Shown: positions 32,816 to 42,555 of the stretch, in pieces
Position numbering within the stretch: the first letter of the stretch is position 1
Layout: each line of letters starts with the position of its first letter
NCBI RefSeq assembly: GCF_030463535.1
Contig: NC_132893.1
Location: 14,789,771 to 14,853,770, forward strand
Length of the DNA: 64,000 nt
Source of the DNA: Salminus brasiliensis
Lineage: Eukaryota; Chordata; Actinopteri; Characiformes; Bryconidae
Direction: 5' to 3'
Made by a program: the position numbers and the translations under genes
The notes under the pieces: generated by a model
What the model was told of the DNA's origin: nothing
What the model saw: only the letters and a program-made list of their open reading frames with translations
Database searches by the model: none

Positions 32816-33757
32816 TCAGTTGTAATCTTTGTGCTCTCTGCTCCCGGTGTTACAGTTCAGTACTCTGTCTCACTGACTAGCTCTCCAAGAGGTCGTCAAG
32901 CTTGTACAGCAGATCCAGCTGCAGTTGTAGAGGCAGTCCTAACTCCACCGACGGAAGACAATGCTGGAGGCTGCCTGTAACTCCTCCAACACCGCCGTCT
33001 TAATTCCAGCTCTACCGGCGCTGCAGACACATAAGGTCGTAGTCTCCCCTCCCGCACCTGAGAAGGCCTGGAAGTGCCAATGTGGCTGGGAAAAGCAGAG
33101 GGCTCCTCCACAGCCATTATTCAGCTCTGCTAAACGGTTCGAGTTCCTCCGCTTTTCACCTGCTCTGGCGCTGAGGACAGCTCCTTAGGGTGGTGTTCTC
33201 ACTGTTGGAGATTCTTTTGTAAAACACTAAAAAGTATCGACCCTAAAGAGTAATGTCATGGTCGCCTGTTTTCTAGGTGCCCGTATCCTGGGCGTCACCA
33301 GGTGGATTTGGCACCATTGTTCTCCACTATTTTCTGACTGATGCAGCGTGGCCCTGAAGAAGCACTGCCGTACACTTCTGGACACTTTTTGGAAAAAGCC
33401 AGACACCAGGATCATCGTCCCCTACCCCCTGAACACTTAATGACGAGTGAGTGAGCAGTTTCCCCAGCTCTTCACACTCCACTGCTGGCTGTGGGACAGA
33501 TCAGTCTGCGCTGAGCTTTCAGCTGGGTCCGATCCTCTAACACAGATGAGCTTCACCTGAGCCGCCTGGCCAGGACTGACTTATTTATTCTTTTCACTTG
33601 TATTAAAAAGTAATATCAGTGTTACTCATAGTATCATAGACACATTCTGCAGTATTGAGATTCTGTCCCCCTCATGGTTTTTAATTGTAACGTTGGAAAA
33701 TCTGAACATCTTTCCGAGTGCAAGCATTTCTGCATTGAATTTGTGCTGTTAAATATA
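32816..33757 (+). mobile_element. SGNH-LINE, copy 8 (GDS and DxxH retained)
   Basis: The leader is followed by ORF1. SGNH block I reads VLTVGDSFVK, with GDS at 33,207-33,215. Block V reads DELH at 33,545-33,556, with the catalytic Asp and His. Between them are ARILGVTRW-like and IIVPYPL-like segments with frame breaks. The spacer runs to TTGTGCTGTTAAATATA, the start of ORF2, where a Tc1-like element is inserted at the TA (33,756-33,757). The HVGTND block typical of esterases of this type is not readable. Confidence 0.83.
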
Positions 33758-34115
33758 CAGTAGGTCAAAAAAGTATTTAGTCAGCCACTGATTGTGCAAG
33801 TTCTTCAACTTAGAAAGATGAGCGAGGTCAGTAATTTATCATAGGTACACTTCAACTATGAGAGACAAAATGAGAAAGATTCAGGAAATTACATTGTAGG
33901 ATTTTTTTAAGAATTGTTTTTCAAGTTATGGTGGAAAATAAGTATTTGGTCACCCACAAACAAGCAAAATTTCTGGCTCTCAGACCTGTAACTTCTTTAA
34001 GAAGCTCTTCTGTCCTCCACTCGTTACCTGTATTAATGGCACCTGTTTGACCTCGTTATCTGTATAAAAGACACCTGTCCACAGTGTCTAACAGTCAGAC
34101 TCCAAACCTCCAACC
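33758..34115 (+). mobile_element. Tc1-like transposon 5' end, inserted in SGNH-LINE
   Basis: Begins CAGTAGGTCAAAAAAGTATT right after a TA, followed by CAGCCACTGATTGTGCAAG, ACTTCAACTATGAGAGACAA and GTGGAAAATAAGTATTTGGTC. This is a well-known fish Tc1 5' end. It continues through the untranslated leader (CTGTATAAAAGACACCTGTCC) and stops just before the expected transposase start. The 3' part is missing. It then joins module E. Confidence 0.88.
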
Positions 34116-34823
34116 TGCTTAAGCCAGTACATGTCCAGACCCGTCTGAAGTGAACCATCTTAGTTCATTAGATCTCTGTGAAACTAAATCAAGGGCGCAG
34201 GTCTGTTTATTACATTGGTGGGGGTCATAAAATCGGTTCGCACAGGATCCCCTGGAAGCAGAGTCTTTTTACATTTATTAAAACTCTAACTGTAAAAATA
34301 CAGGTAATTTCTGAATATGAAGTTATAAAAGCACATACAAGTGTCCAAAGAAACGCAAAGGGTAAGAGAGTAAATGTAAATGACTGAGGATTAATTGGCT
34401 GCTTAGCACCCAGTCTGAAATCTATTTCACTATTTAAAATTCTGCACACCATATTGTCTATTTAAGTCAAGACAGGTTGCCAAGTAGTATTAAATTCACC
34501 ACTGCACCCAATTTTAGGTAGGAGGGTTTTCTCTTTCTCTAAGTAATCTAAGCAGTCTTAGCCAGCCCCTTTTGAACAGATAAAGCCCTTGAGGAGTCAC
34601 CACGAATATTGCTGTTGTAGACTGAATGTTTATTTTCATCATCAAGCTGTATATAGATAATTAATTTGGTGAAAAGGCTTCTCCAAACTGCAAACTGCTG
34701 TTTCACAGTCTGGTTTAGTGAACAGCCAGACAAAGATTCTGGTATGGGTAGTTCTGAGAAGAGCAACATGTGGAACAAAAAGGAACAGCCCTGATGAAAA
34801 TCTGGTAACGATAAGCAGCTGTA
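34116..34823 (+). repeat. Repeat module E, copy 2, and unassigned tail
   Basis: 34,116-34,600 is module E in the same orientation state as copy 1 (invertible piece at 34,386-34,446; TATAAAA at 34,324-34,330). 34,601-34,823 contains nothing I recognise. It lies between E and the SINE. Confidence 0.68.
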
Positions 34824-34990
34824 GGGGGCAGTGGCAGCTCAGCGATTAGAGCTCCGGGCTACTGATGACAGCGTTGTGGGTTCGATACCTGGGCTCTGCA
34901 AACTGCCACTCTTGAGCAAGGCCCTGGCTGCTCATTGTGTGTGTGTGTGTGTGAGAGTGAGTTACAGGGGGAAGCCAAATTCCATCTATG
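34824..34990 (+). mobile_element. tRNA-derived SINE fragment
   Basis: Begins GGGGGCAGTGGCAGCTCAGC. The head has an A-box-like part and a good B-box (GGTTCGATACC, about 34,879-34,889), the internal RNA polymerase III promoter inherited from a tRNA. The segment CTGCCACTCTTGAGCAAGG matches the body of the SINE at 43.0 kb. A GT run follows at 34,936-34,952. It is shorter than the 43.0 kb copy. It is not a tRNA gene. Confidence 0.85.
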
Positions 34991-35185
34991 TCACAAAAAA
35001 AGTCAAATGGTGAATCTGGTGTTCTTGTCTGGTACGTCGACGCTGCAATATTGTGGGGGGATCTTTTCAGATATTTCAATATTCTATGTATACGTTGTTT
35101 TCAGGAACAGACAGATGGTGGCTTTTGATACTGTGAAACAATGGAGTCTATCAACTTCACACCAGCCTCATCACCGGTTGTTTAC

Positions 35186-35525
35186 TTCAGGATTAAAGGG
35201 TTTCTCTACATTCCTAAGACTGACTGATCGAGTTGATTCTTTAAGTGCAGAGAAGCAAATCCCACTACCACAGTTCTGGAGGTTCCACCAAGATCCCAAT
35301 ATTCCTCTGGGTCCAGAGTTTTCAGAGACAGGATCAGAAACAGACAGAGGCGGCCGCCGTCATCCCAATGAGTGATTCTGAGTCCATTCAGGCGCTCTAC
35401 TGACTCTGAGACTCTGTACCCGAGGTGACTGTAAGTAAATTAATTATACAGCTTGCCTTATGAATTACGAGCTGCCATATTCTTAGACCTTCGAGTTACT
35501 TTAATCCGGATGCCTTTTGTAACCC
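35186..35525 (+). repeat. Repeat module F, copy 2
   Basis: Shares ATTAAAGGGTTTCTCTACATTCC, GATCGAGTTGATTC, CAGAGTTTTCAGAGACAGG, GGCGGCCGCCG and CTGTACCCGAGGTGACTG with copies at 16.3, 50.8 and 62.06 kb. The 3' part (after ACCTTCGAGTTACTTTAA) is missing, and no retroviral sequence follows it, unlike copies 1 and 3. Confidence 0.65.
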
Positions 35526-35870
35526 AGGTTATAAAAGCCTGATTAAAGTACATTTTTTTAGTAAAAGTAAATAGTATTAAATAGTATTAAGCAGATTTGA
35601 GCTAATAATAATTAATTCTTAATTAAAAAATAAATAAATAGCAGATAACCTATTTATAATAAATACCTAAACTAGATCCAAGCTAAGTTGAGAAAATAAT
35701 GTAAATAAACAGACACTTTAAAAAAAAAAAAAAAACTTTATTAAGTCCAGAAATAATTATTATTATTTATTTATTTTTTTAGATTATTTTACATATTTAA
35801 GCATTATGTTACACCTACCAGCCAATAAGGTGATTAGTTAGATTTACATGCGCAGGAAATTCGGCTGACC
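35526..35870. other. AT-rich non-repetitive segment
   Basis: Very AT-rich, with TTTA, TAAA and poly-A stretches (a run of A at about 35,720-35,736). No module or frame recognised. Confidence 0.45.
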
Positions 35871-36100
35871 TTGACCGAGATCTTCCTGCTGGTCAAGCAG
35901 CCGCCATGAGCAGTGGTGTTCCCTGGAGGAGAAAGTGTCAGAAAGTTAGAAAGGTTGGATTTATGTGATAAAAGCCATCGTAATATCTAGCTAAGCCTTC
36001 AGTTACTTAAAGCGCTGGGTCGTCGGACCCGAAAAACACTCCGCTGGTGAAAGAGGAGCGTTATTAGCTGGGATTTACTGGATTTTCACATCGGTGAGTT
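35871..36100 (+). promoter_or_regulatory. Candidate first exon with Kozak ATG and splice donor
   Basis: The composition switches from AT-rich to balanced with CpGs. The ATG at 35,906 sits in a near-ideal context (GCAGCCGCCATGA) and opens a 20-codon frame ending at 35,968 (MSSGVPWRRKCQKVRKVGFM). A further CpG-rich part ends at TCG/GTGAGT, a strong donor at 36,093/36,094. It could be a 5' UTR exon of a host gene with an upstream micro-frame. It does not recur elsewhere in the window. Further CpGs occur at 36,300-36,360. Confidence 0.4.
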
Positions 36101-36563
36101 AGCTTTAGCCGGCTATGCTAAGCTAGCCGTGTATTTTCTGTGGGGTTCAGTGCTGGGCATGCCCGTGCTTAGACAGCTCTGTGTAACTGTATTAAATGAT
36201 TTATGGTGGTGATAACTGAGTATGCTTAAAAATGATATCCGTTGGACATTAAAACGTTTATTTTTATTCTTATTTGAGATTTCTTCAGCGTGTGTAGCCA
36301 CAGGCTGGGCCGCGTGAGGCTGGAAAAAAGGCGCGTAGTTTTAGCCTCGCGCTGCCGAGAGGTTAACCCCTTAAAAGCCAAACCATGCAGTCCACTCTGC
36401 TTCTTCATAGAAGCTTCATATACTGTAAATAAGCTCATTTAATTGTTAAAGAAACTGTAAATACTGTGTATAAGTGCTGTTAAATGTATATTTCTGTGGT
36501 TAAGTTGATGTTCACAGTCAGTTAAAACTTGAAATTAACTGAGATTTATGACCTTTTATAGGT
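36101..36563 (+). other. Unassigned non-repetitive segment (possible first intron)
   Basis: No repeat module and no frame longer than about 70 codons. It contains a CpG-containing patch at 36,305-36,360 and is otherwise AT-rich. If the upstream donor is real, this would be intron. Confidence 0.35.
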
Positions 36564-36898
36564 CAGGTTTTTTTTTGCCAGTGTTCAAATGGGACCTTTC
36601 TACGCTGGATGGCGAGCCTCTCTGAACTGGGACCGTGTGTAAAGCAGTTCTGAGATTAGGATGTGTCAGTGGTCTGTGGGAGCCAACATTAGTCATGGTT
36701 TTTGGTCATTAGTCATGGCAAATTATTTTTTATTTAAATATTTCCTTTTCTAGATTTTCTTTTTGATATTCCATCTTTTACTGTTAAAATGAAGCTACCA
36801 TAAAAACCATAGACAGGTTTTTTTGCTAGTGTTCAAATGGGACCTTTCTACGCTGGATGGCGAGCCTCTCTGAACTGGGACCGTGTGTAAAGCAGTTC
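36564..36898 (+). repeat. 85-bp direct duplication enclosing a Tc1-derived segment
   Basis: 36,564-36,650 and 36,814-36,898 are nearly identical (CAGG, a T run, AGTGTTCAAATGGGACC, CTACGCTGGATGGCGAGCC, CCGTGTGTAAAGCAGTTC). The 163 bases between them match the non-coding end of the Tc1 element near 13,909-14,083 (GTGTCAGTGGTCTGTG, AGCCAACATTAGTCATG, CTAGATTTTCTTTTTGAT). The Tc1-derived piece has no terminal repeat. Confidence 0.88.
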
Positions 36899-37194
36899 AC
36901 ACACCCTGAGGACATCACTGACCTGAGAAGCATTCTTTTTTATTTAATGTTTTCATCTGTAGCGCGGTAGGAGGAAATACTTACCTTTCCACAGACTGGA
37001 CCTTTTGCACATTCACACCTCAAACTACAACCTGTGAACCACAAAGACATTCACACACACACACAAACAAAAGGTATTCATATTGAATTGTACATATTTT
37101 TATTTTCTTTGTTTTATTAACATTTCCTATTTTTAATGAAAAAACAGGTAAGTGGATGTTATCCAAATCCCTCCGAATCTCAGTGAAGTGGTGA
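36899..37194. other. Unassigned segment
   Basis: Nothing recognisable. A CA run of six to seven units lies at 37,050-37,066. Confidence 0.35.
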
Positions 37195-39000
37195 AGTGTT
37201 GCTTGCTTTTTTACTTGGGGTCATCTTTAGCTTGTAAGGTAGGCTGGTTTTTAAATATACTTCTAAGTAGATTCTGCTAACACTCTTGTCTTAAGGTTAA
37301 CATAGAAGCTTGGTGCTTACTAGTTGATTGAGGTGCTGATTCAGGTGTAGTTTCAGGCCAGCTAGAAGTGTGAATTGCAGAGGAGGAGCCAAGTGCCTCC
37401 AGTCTTGATAAATTAGGTGTGGTTTGTTAGACGTTATGACTCCTCACTAGAATATCAGCTGCAAAACATTTTTACCTAACTCTATTCTGTTGTACTTGAA
37501 GATGTGCTTTGCAATTCCTGTCCACACCTCTGACAGCAGCCGGAGGTGCAGATACCGATGCAGACGCTGCAATTCCGGTAACCTCATTTACCCACCTTGT
37601 TCTAATACCAATGTGATGGTAACTGGAGGACTGTGGAATTGCCAGTCTGCAGTGCAGAAGGCAGATTTCATTTCAGCTTTTACTTCTGCTCGGTCTCTAA
37701 ACTTCCTGGCACTGACTGAGACGTGGATCACCCCGGACAACTCTGCAACTCCAGCTGCCTTGTCGTCTGCCTTTGCCTTTTCCCACTCTCCACGAAAGAC
37801 TGGCAGGGGCGGCGGCACCGGTTTACTTCTCTCTGTGGCGCTTCACCCCGCTCTCTTTGTCTAATCTTGACATTTCCTCTTTTGAATACCATGCTGTTAC
37901 TGTCTCTTCTCCCACTAGACTTCAAATCATTGTTCTCTATCATCCTCCTGGTCCTTTGGGCAGTTTCGTTGATGAACTGGATGTTCTCTTGAGTGGACTC
38001 CCTGTTGACGCCCCACTTATTCTACTCAGCGACTTCAACCTTCCATCAGAGAAACTCCAGTCTTCATGCCTTCTCCCCATCCTATCCTCCTTTGATCTCG
38101 CGTTCAACCAGTCTGCACCAACACAGAGCAGGGAACACTCTGGACCTGATCTTCAGCAGACCTGTCCCTGCTCTGGATGTGGCTGTGACTCCTTTGGACT
38201 TCTCTGATCACCACTTTCTCTCCTTCTCACTCTCCCTCTCTGCTCCTTCAACCACCACTTCTGCAAGCTCTTCCACTCTTCACCGCACTCTTCGCTCTGT
38301 TTCCCCTTCAGCTCTTGCCTCAACTGTCCTGACCACTCTTCCTCATCTTGAATCTTTCTCCTCTCTCCCACTTGAAACTGCTACAGACACTCTCCTCTCA
38401 TCTATCTCCACCTCTGTCGACCTTCTCTGCCCTTTCTCCCCTAGGTCAGCAAATTCTTCTCCACCTTCCCCGTGGCTGTCAGATGTTCTCCGCAACAACC
38501 GTAGAGAGCTAAGACTGGCTGAAAGGAAGTGGCGGAAGTCACAACACGACTCCGACCTCCACTCCTATCAGTCTCTTCTCTCCAGGTTTAGAACAGAAGT
38601 TGCTGCCGCTAAAGCATCCTACTACAGGGGGAAATTGGAATCATCTGCATCTGACCCACACAAACTCTTCACCATCTTCTCCTCTCTCCTCAACCCTCCT
38701 ACTCCCCCACCTCCCACTACCCTGTCTGCAGAAGATTTTGTCTCCTTCTTTGAAGAAAAGGTTGACAAGATCCGCCGATCTTTCCCCCTGCCTCTACCCC
38801 CCTTTCTAGGCACTGCCCTCCTCCTCCCTCTTCTCTGACCTGCTTCTCTCCTCTTTCCACAGATGACCTCCTACATCTTCTCACCTCCAGTAATCCTACC
38901 ACCTGTCCACTAGACCCTGTTCCATCCCCTCTTTTCCAAACAATCGCTCCAAACCTCCTTCCTTTCATCTCCTCTATCATAAACAGCTCTTTGTTGTCAG
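37195..39000 (+). pseudogene. L2 LINE, leader plus endonuclease half of ORF2
   Basis: The leader at 37,210-37,320 matches that of the 5.4 kb L2. From 37,490, ORF2 reads GLWNCQSAVQKADFISAF, LNFLALTETWITPDN (endonuclease Glu), GRGGGTGLLLS, VLYHPPGPLGSFVDELD, LILLSDFNLPS (usually GDFN; Ser replaces Gly), TLDLIFSRPVPALDV, PLDFSDHHFLSFSLSL (His active-site block) and PWLSDVLRNNRRELRLAERK. Three frames (37,490-37,864; 37,773-38,207; 37,993-38,838) overlap, so few frameshifts exist. It ends near FISSIINSSLLSG, at the start of the RT. It is the best-preserved coding segment in the window and supplies the half missing at 5.4 kb. Confidence 0.92.
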
Positions 39001-39840
39001 GTCTAGACTTAATATTGTCTGATACAAGTACTCACTAAAGGAAAAAGCTTTTTGTCTTTTTGCTTTTTATCTTCATCTGAGACAGCTGTTGTGATGCTTG
39101 TGCTCTCTGCTTCCTGTGTTACTTTACAGTACTTTCACTGACCATTGTTTGCGTTTCTGTCTGTGTTTACTCTGTAGGAACCGTGGAGGAGCAAGATCTC
39201 CAGGTGCTCTGCAAAGAGGTCGAGCTTTACTGCTGCTGTTGTAGAGGCAGTCTAAACTCCACCAACGGAAGACGAGACTGGAGGCTGCTCGTAACTCCTC
39301 CAACGCTGGCCATCTTAAATCCAGCAGTACCTGCGTGGTGAACACAGAGGGTGGTTGTCTCCACTCCCGCACCGGAGAGGACCTGGGGCCGTCGACGTGG
39401 CCTGGAAAAGCAGAGGGCTCCTCCACCACCACAGCCAGTTTTCACCTCAACTAACTGGTGCGAGGTTATCAGTTCTTCAACCACACCTACTCCCTCACCG
39501 AGGACAGCTCCTCAGGGCGGTGTATTCATTCTTGGAGGTTGTACTGTAAATCCCTCAAAAGTATCTGGACCAGAGAAATGGCTCAATCTTTTTTTTTCCC
39601 CCTCTCTCCAGGAGTCCTGGACATTGCCATGTGGCTTTGGTACCATCATTCTTTACTTTTCTCTGCCCGATGCAGTGAGGCCCTGAAGGTGCACTGCTAC
39701 ACACTTCTGGACACCACTCGGAAAAAGACAGGACCCCAGAGTAGGCAACTGGATAGAGGGCAGGTAATTAATTTACATGATTTACTGAATTTTATAATAA
39801 TTTATTCTTTAGGGCGCGGGGAAAGACGACCCTAACAGTT
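39001..39840 (+). mobile_element. SGNH-LINE, copy 9
   Basis: 39,001-39,060 is duplicated flank (see 17.6 kb). ORF1 follows: RGAR-like start, HRRGPGAVDVAWKSRGLL and QFSPQLTGARLSVLQPH. The block I position reads VFILGGCTV near 39,520-39,548, so GDS is lost. FGTIILYFSLPDAVRP and the LLDTTRKKTG-like segment follow. It stops before PLPT and DxxH and enters the spacer (GGCAGGTAATTAATTTAC), then L1. Confidence 0.8.
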
Positions 39841-40856
39841 TTATCAAGAAGCAGCTCAAAGTTTAGCTACCAGTACCAGTTAAGGGTCTTGTTATACTTG
39901 AATTTATTTTTAACCTTTATGGTTTTGAGTCTTGAGCTGGAACATTTTAATTGTCTAAATGGACCTCTTAAACGTGCTAGTTTGGTCTGATTAATAATCC
40001 CATTTAAGAGATTGATATTCCCAAATGCATAAATTTTATAGAGTTGCTTCTTACGCAAATGCAAATACTACAACTAAAGAAGTTCTTATCTTAGTACAGA
40101 GGAATTGGGAGATTATGATGTTTAACTGAAACTCCACTAGATTTGTTAGATCCATCCTTGGTTTGTGGTGGGAGCAGATAAGAATAGTCATTAATCATTT
40201 TAAATTAAACAGATCAGGGGGTGATATTTCTCAGTCAGCTGGCCGCTAGCTCTGAGCTTAAGCTATCTATTACTGCATTGTCTTTACTCGACTGCTGGCA
40301 GCATCTTAATCCGAGCACCAAGCAGTAAACTTTATCTGCGAGGCACAAATATTTCAGCTTTAATTTAGGAGTGAATTAACTGAATTGTTTAATCAGGGTT
40401 CAGTGAACAATTGGAGGTTGTTTGGTAGCAGTGAATGGTTTCTTTAGGAATAATTCTATTGCATTTGCTTCTTGGCGACAGAAAAGACACAAGTATCGGG
40501 ACCTTTCTTGTGCTTTTAGTTTAAATTCAAGAGCAATCAACAGTCTCTTTCTGGTGATATTGCAATACAAATAGTTTTATTTAAGAATGAGCTTAATAGT
40601 CATTTTGTCAAACCCTAAAATGAGAAATTCTCAAATATTGCAGCAATAAGGTCTCATGATGGAGAACTACTTGCAGAACATGCACAAATCAATGATGCTT
40701 TTTACAGCTTCTATTCTGAATTATATAAATCAGATGTCCCAAAGGAAACCTTATAGTGCCCCCTTTTTCCATTTCTTAGATTTGCCACAATTTTCCATTG
40801 ATGAAGCATCTTATTTAGATCAGGATATTTCTCCTATAGAATTTAGAGACCCTCTG
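39841..40856 (+). mobile_element. L1/Tx1-type LINE fragment
   Basis: 39,890-40,120 and 40,160-40,860 match the L1 at 3.6-4.9 kb and 18.8-19.7 kb (GAGTTGCTTCTTACGC; CAGGGGGTGATATTTCTCAG; NEKFSNIAAIRSHDGEL; FYSELYKSDVPKETL; ASYLDQDISPIEF). It stops at GAGACCCTCTGTCAG, where piggyBac sequence begins. The RT core is absent. Confidence 0.8.
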
Positions 40857-41399
40857 TCAGGGGCAGGGGTTTCTGTCTGGGCTGCAGTTTCTCCAGGTCT
40901 CTTCTGTAGCGGATCCATACATTGATTACTGCCACTGTAACGGTGTGCCACCAAATGTAGATCTTCGGGATCTGATGCTGAACTTGTACAGTGCAGATAG
41001 CATATCAAGAAGGTCAACGCCTCCCGTGAACCTGTTGTATATGTCAACAATGGCTGGTCTTGGAACCATTATGTAGATTTTGGTTTTCCGATCCCAATGC
41101 TTCACATTGCCCAGTGGCTCAACGCCAACAAAAGAAGAGAGCAGGTTTACAGCTTTGTCATTCCATTTTACAATGATGTTCCTGGCTTCAAGTGCTCCAC
41201 CAATGGAACTGCTGAAAAGAAATTGTCAGCAAAATTGATTATTATTATTTATTTATTCTTTTTCCTGCTGGATGAGTTGAGGTCATTTTTAGGACATCTC
41301 CTGTAGCACCAACGTCAGGATTTTCTCCCCCTTGACACACATCGAAGTCTTAGATAGCCACTTTGCCCAACACTTGTGATGTTTTCCTTCAGGCACTCA
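40857..41399 (-). pseudogene. piggyBac-like transposase, C-terminal part
   Basis: On minus: DFDVCQGGENPDVGATGDVL near 41,344-41,286; then RNIIVKWNDKAVNLLSSFVG, VEPLGNVKHWDRKTKIYIMV and RPAIVDIYNRFTGGVDLLDML at about 41,195-41,000 (GVDLLD carries a catalytic Asp). It ends near QPDRNPCP at 40,860. The middle (ANNFF-like segment) is deleted near 41,230-41,290. It belongs with the N-terminal part at 41,559-42,240. The two are split by an L2 piece. DDD-type transposase, inactive. Confidence 0.88.
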
Positions 41400-41558
41400 T
41401 CGGAGTCGTGTTGTGACTTCCGCCACTTCCTTTCAGCCAGTCTTAGCTCTCTACGGTTGTTGCGGAGAACATCTGACAGCCACGGGGAAGGTGGAGAAGA
41501 ATTTGCTGACCTAGGGGAGAAAGGGCAGAGAAGGTCGACAGAGGTGGAGATAGATGAG
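41400..41558 (-). mobile_element. 159-bp inverted L2 piece inside piggyBac
   Basis: The exact reverse complement of 38,397-38,555 in the L2 endonuclease-linker region; I compared all 159 positions and found no difference. It lies within the piggyBac transposase frame, just after VDEIMVP, and replaces about a dozen residues of the usual KGRSS-containing segment. It has no L2 3' tail, so it did not arrive by normal LINE retrotransposition. Confidence 0.95.
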
Positions 41559-42240
41559 GCACCATGATTTCATCAACTGCGTGACATTTTCCAGGAGGTA
41601 TGCAAAGAAAGCGTTGGCGTAGTTTCTCTAACCATGGCCTGAGTTTCCACACTTTCTTTTTTTGCATCCTCAGACACATTGAGGTTGTCCTGAAAGTGAA
41701 TCAGCGTCAGCAAATTCAGGAATCAACCCTGTGACATCACAAACTTGTGTGTATGTACATTGGGCATCTGTACTAACCCCATGTGCATGCACATACCCAG
41801 AATTTGCTTGATTTCTTGGGCGTTTGTGTTCACCGACTTTCCGTTTTTCTGCACTCTGTGCAAGTTTTTCTTCTGCAGTTTCCTGTAGCATTTCCTCAGT
41901 CACACAGTCTTTGAAACTTATATGGTGTCCAGTCAAGCCTCACTTCAGTCTTCCTCAACGCATTCCACAAACTAAGCAGATGGAGGTTCAAACTGTTTTC
42001 TTTTCCACAGATGCTCCTTCCTTTTCACTTTGCCCCTTGCCGACTGCTTTGGTGTTGTCCTCTTCTGGGCCTTCATCACTATCTGGGTTTTCCCTAATCT
42101 TTGCAGTAGGAGTACATTCCTCGTCCTCCTCCTCCTCATCATCTTCCCCTAGCTGCTCCATGTCCATTAATTCCCATCCATAATCCTTTTCAGAGCATCT
42201 TCAACACTGTATTTTTTGCCATCTACAAACACATACACAC
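41559..42240 (-). pseudogene. piggyBac-like transposase, N-terminal and middle part
   Basis: On minus from about 42,240: an acidic N-terminus encoded by GAGGAGGA repeats (42,120-42,150), a basic KRTTPKQ-like part, then from 41,873 NLHRVQKNGKSVNTNAQEIK followed by ILGMCMHMGLVQMPNVH. FLNLLTLIHFQDNLNVSED follows a frameshift at about 41,725, then VWKLRPWLEKLRQRFLCIP, and GKCHAVDEIMVP at 41,595-41,560, where VDE holds the first catalytic Asp. Frameshifts near 41,660 and 41,735 and a stop after the YW-like position. It is cut at the L2 piece. Confidence 0.9.
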
Positions 42241-42555
42241 AGATTATTGTGTGTATTTTCTTTGGTCAGTTTTTAGTGAAAATCAGTAAGCAAAAGGAAG
42301 TTACTAGCAATCGTACCATCGCAACACCCAACTAATCATTAATCATGATACAGCAAATTGCATATCTAATTTTTTGCTCTAAATGTTAATTGTAATTTAA
42401 ACATTTAATTAGTTTACTTGGGGAAAAAAATGTATGTTGCTTGATGTTATGTATAATGCATGAAAAACAGTAATCAAATTTGGTGTTTGGCATTATAGGA
42501 CTAAATACATATGCACCTTATGATTAAAAAAATTAATTACATTTTAAAGGTTTAA
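42241..42555. other. AT-rich unassigned segment
   Basis: No module recognised. It may be the non-coding 5' part of the piggyBac element, but no terminal repeat is visible. Confidence 0.35.

Noticed and set aside
34860..34900. tRNA gene (good B-box)
   Set aside because: It is the tRNA-derived head of a SINE: no acceptor-stem pairing is evident and SINE body sequence follows.
38153..38980. Minus-strand open frames rich in Arg, Gly and Glu
   Set aside because: They are antisense shadows of the L2 endonuclease frame, which has clear family motifs on plus.
41824..42183. 119-codon plus-strand frame rich in Ser
   Set aside because: It is the antisense of the piggyBac transposase N-terminus; the run of Ser is the complement of an acidic GAG/GAA stretch.
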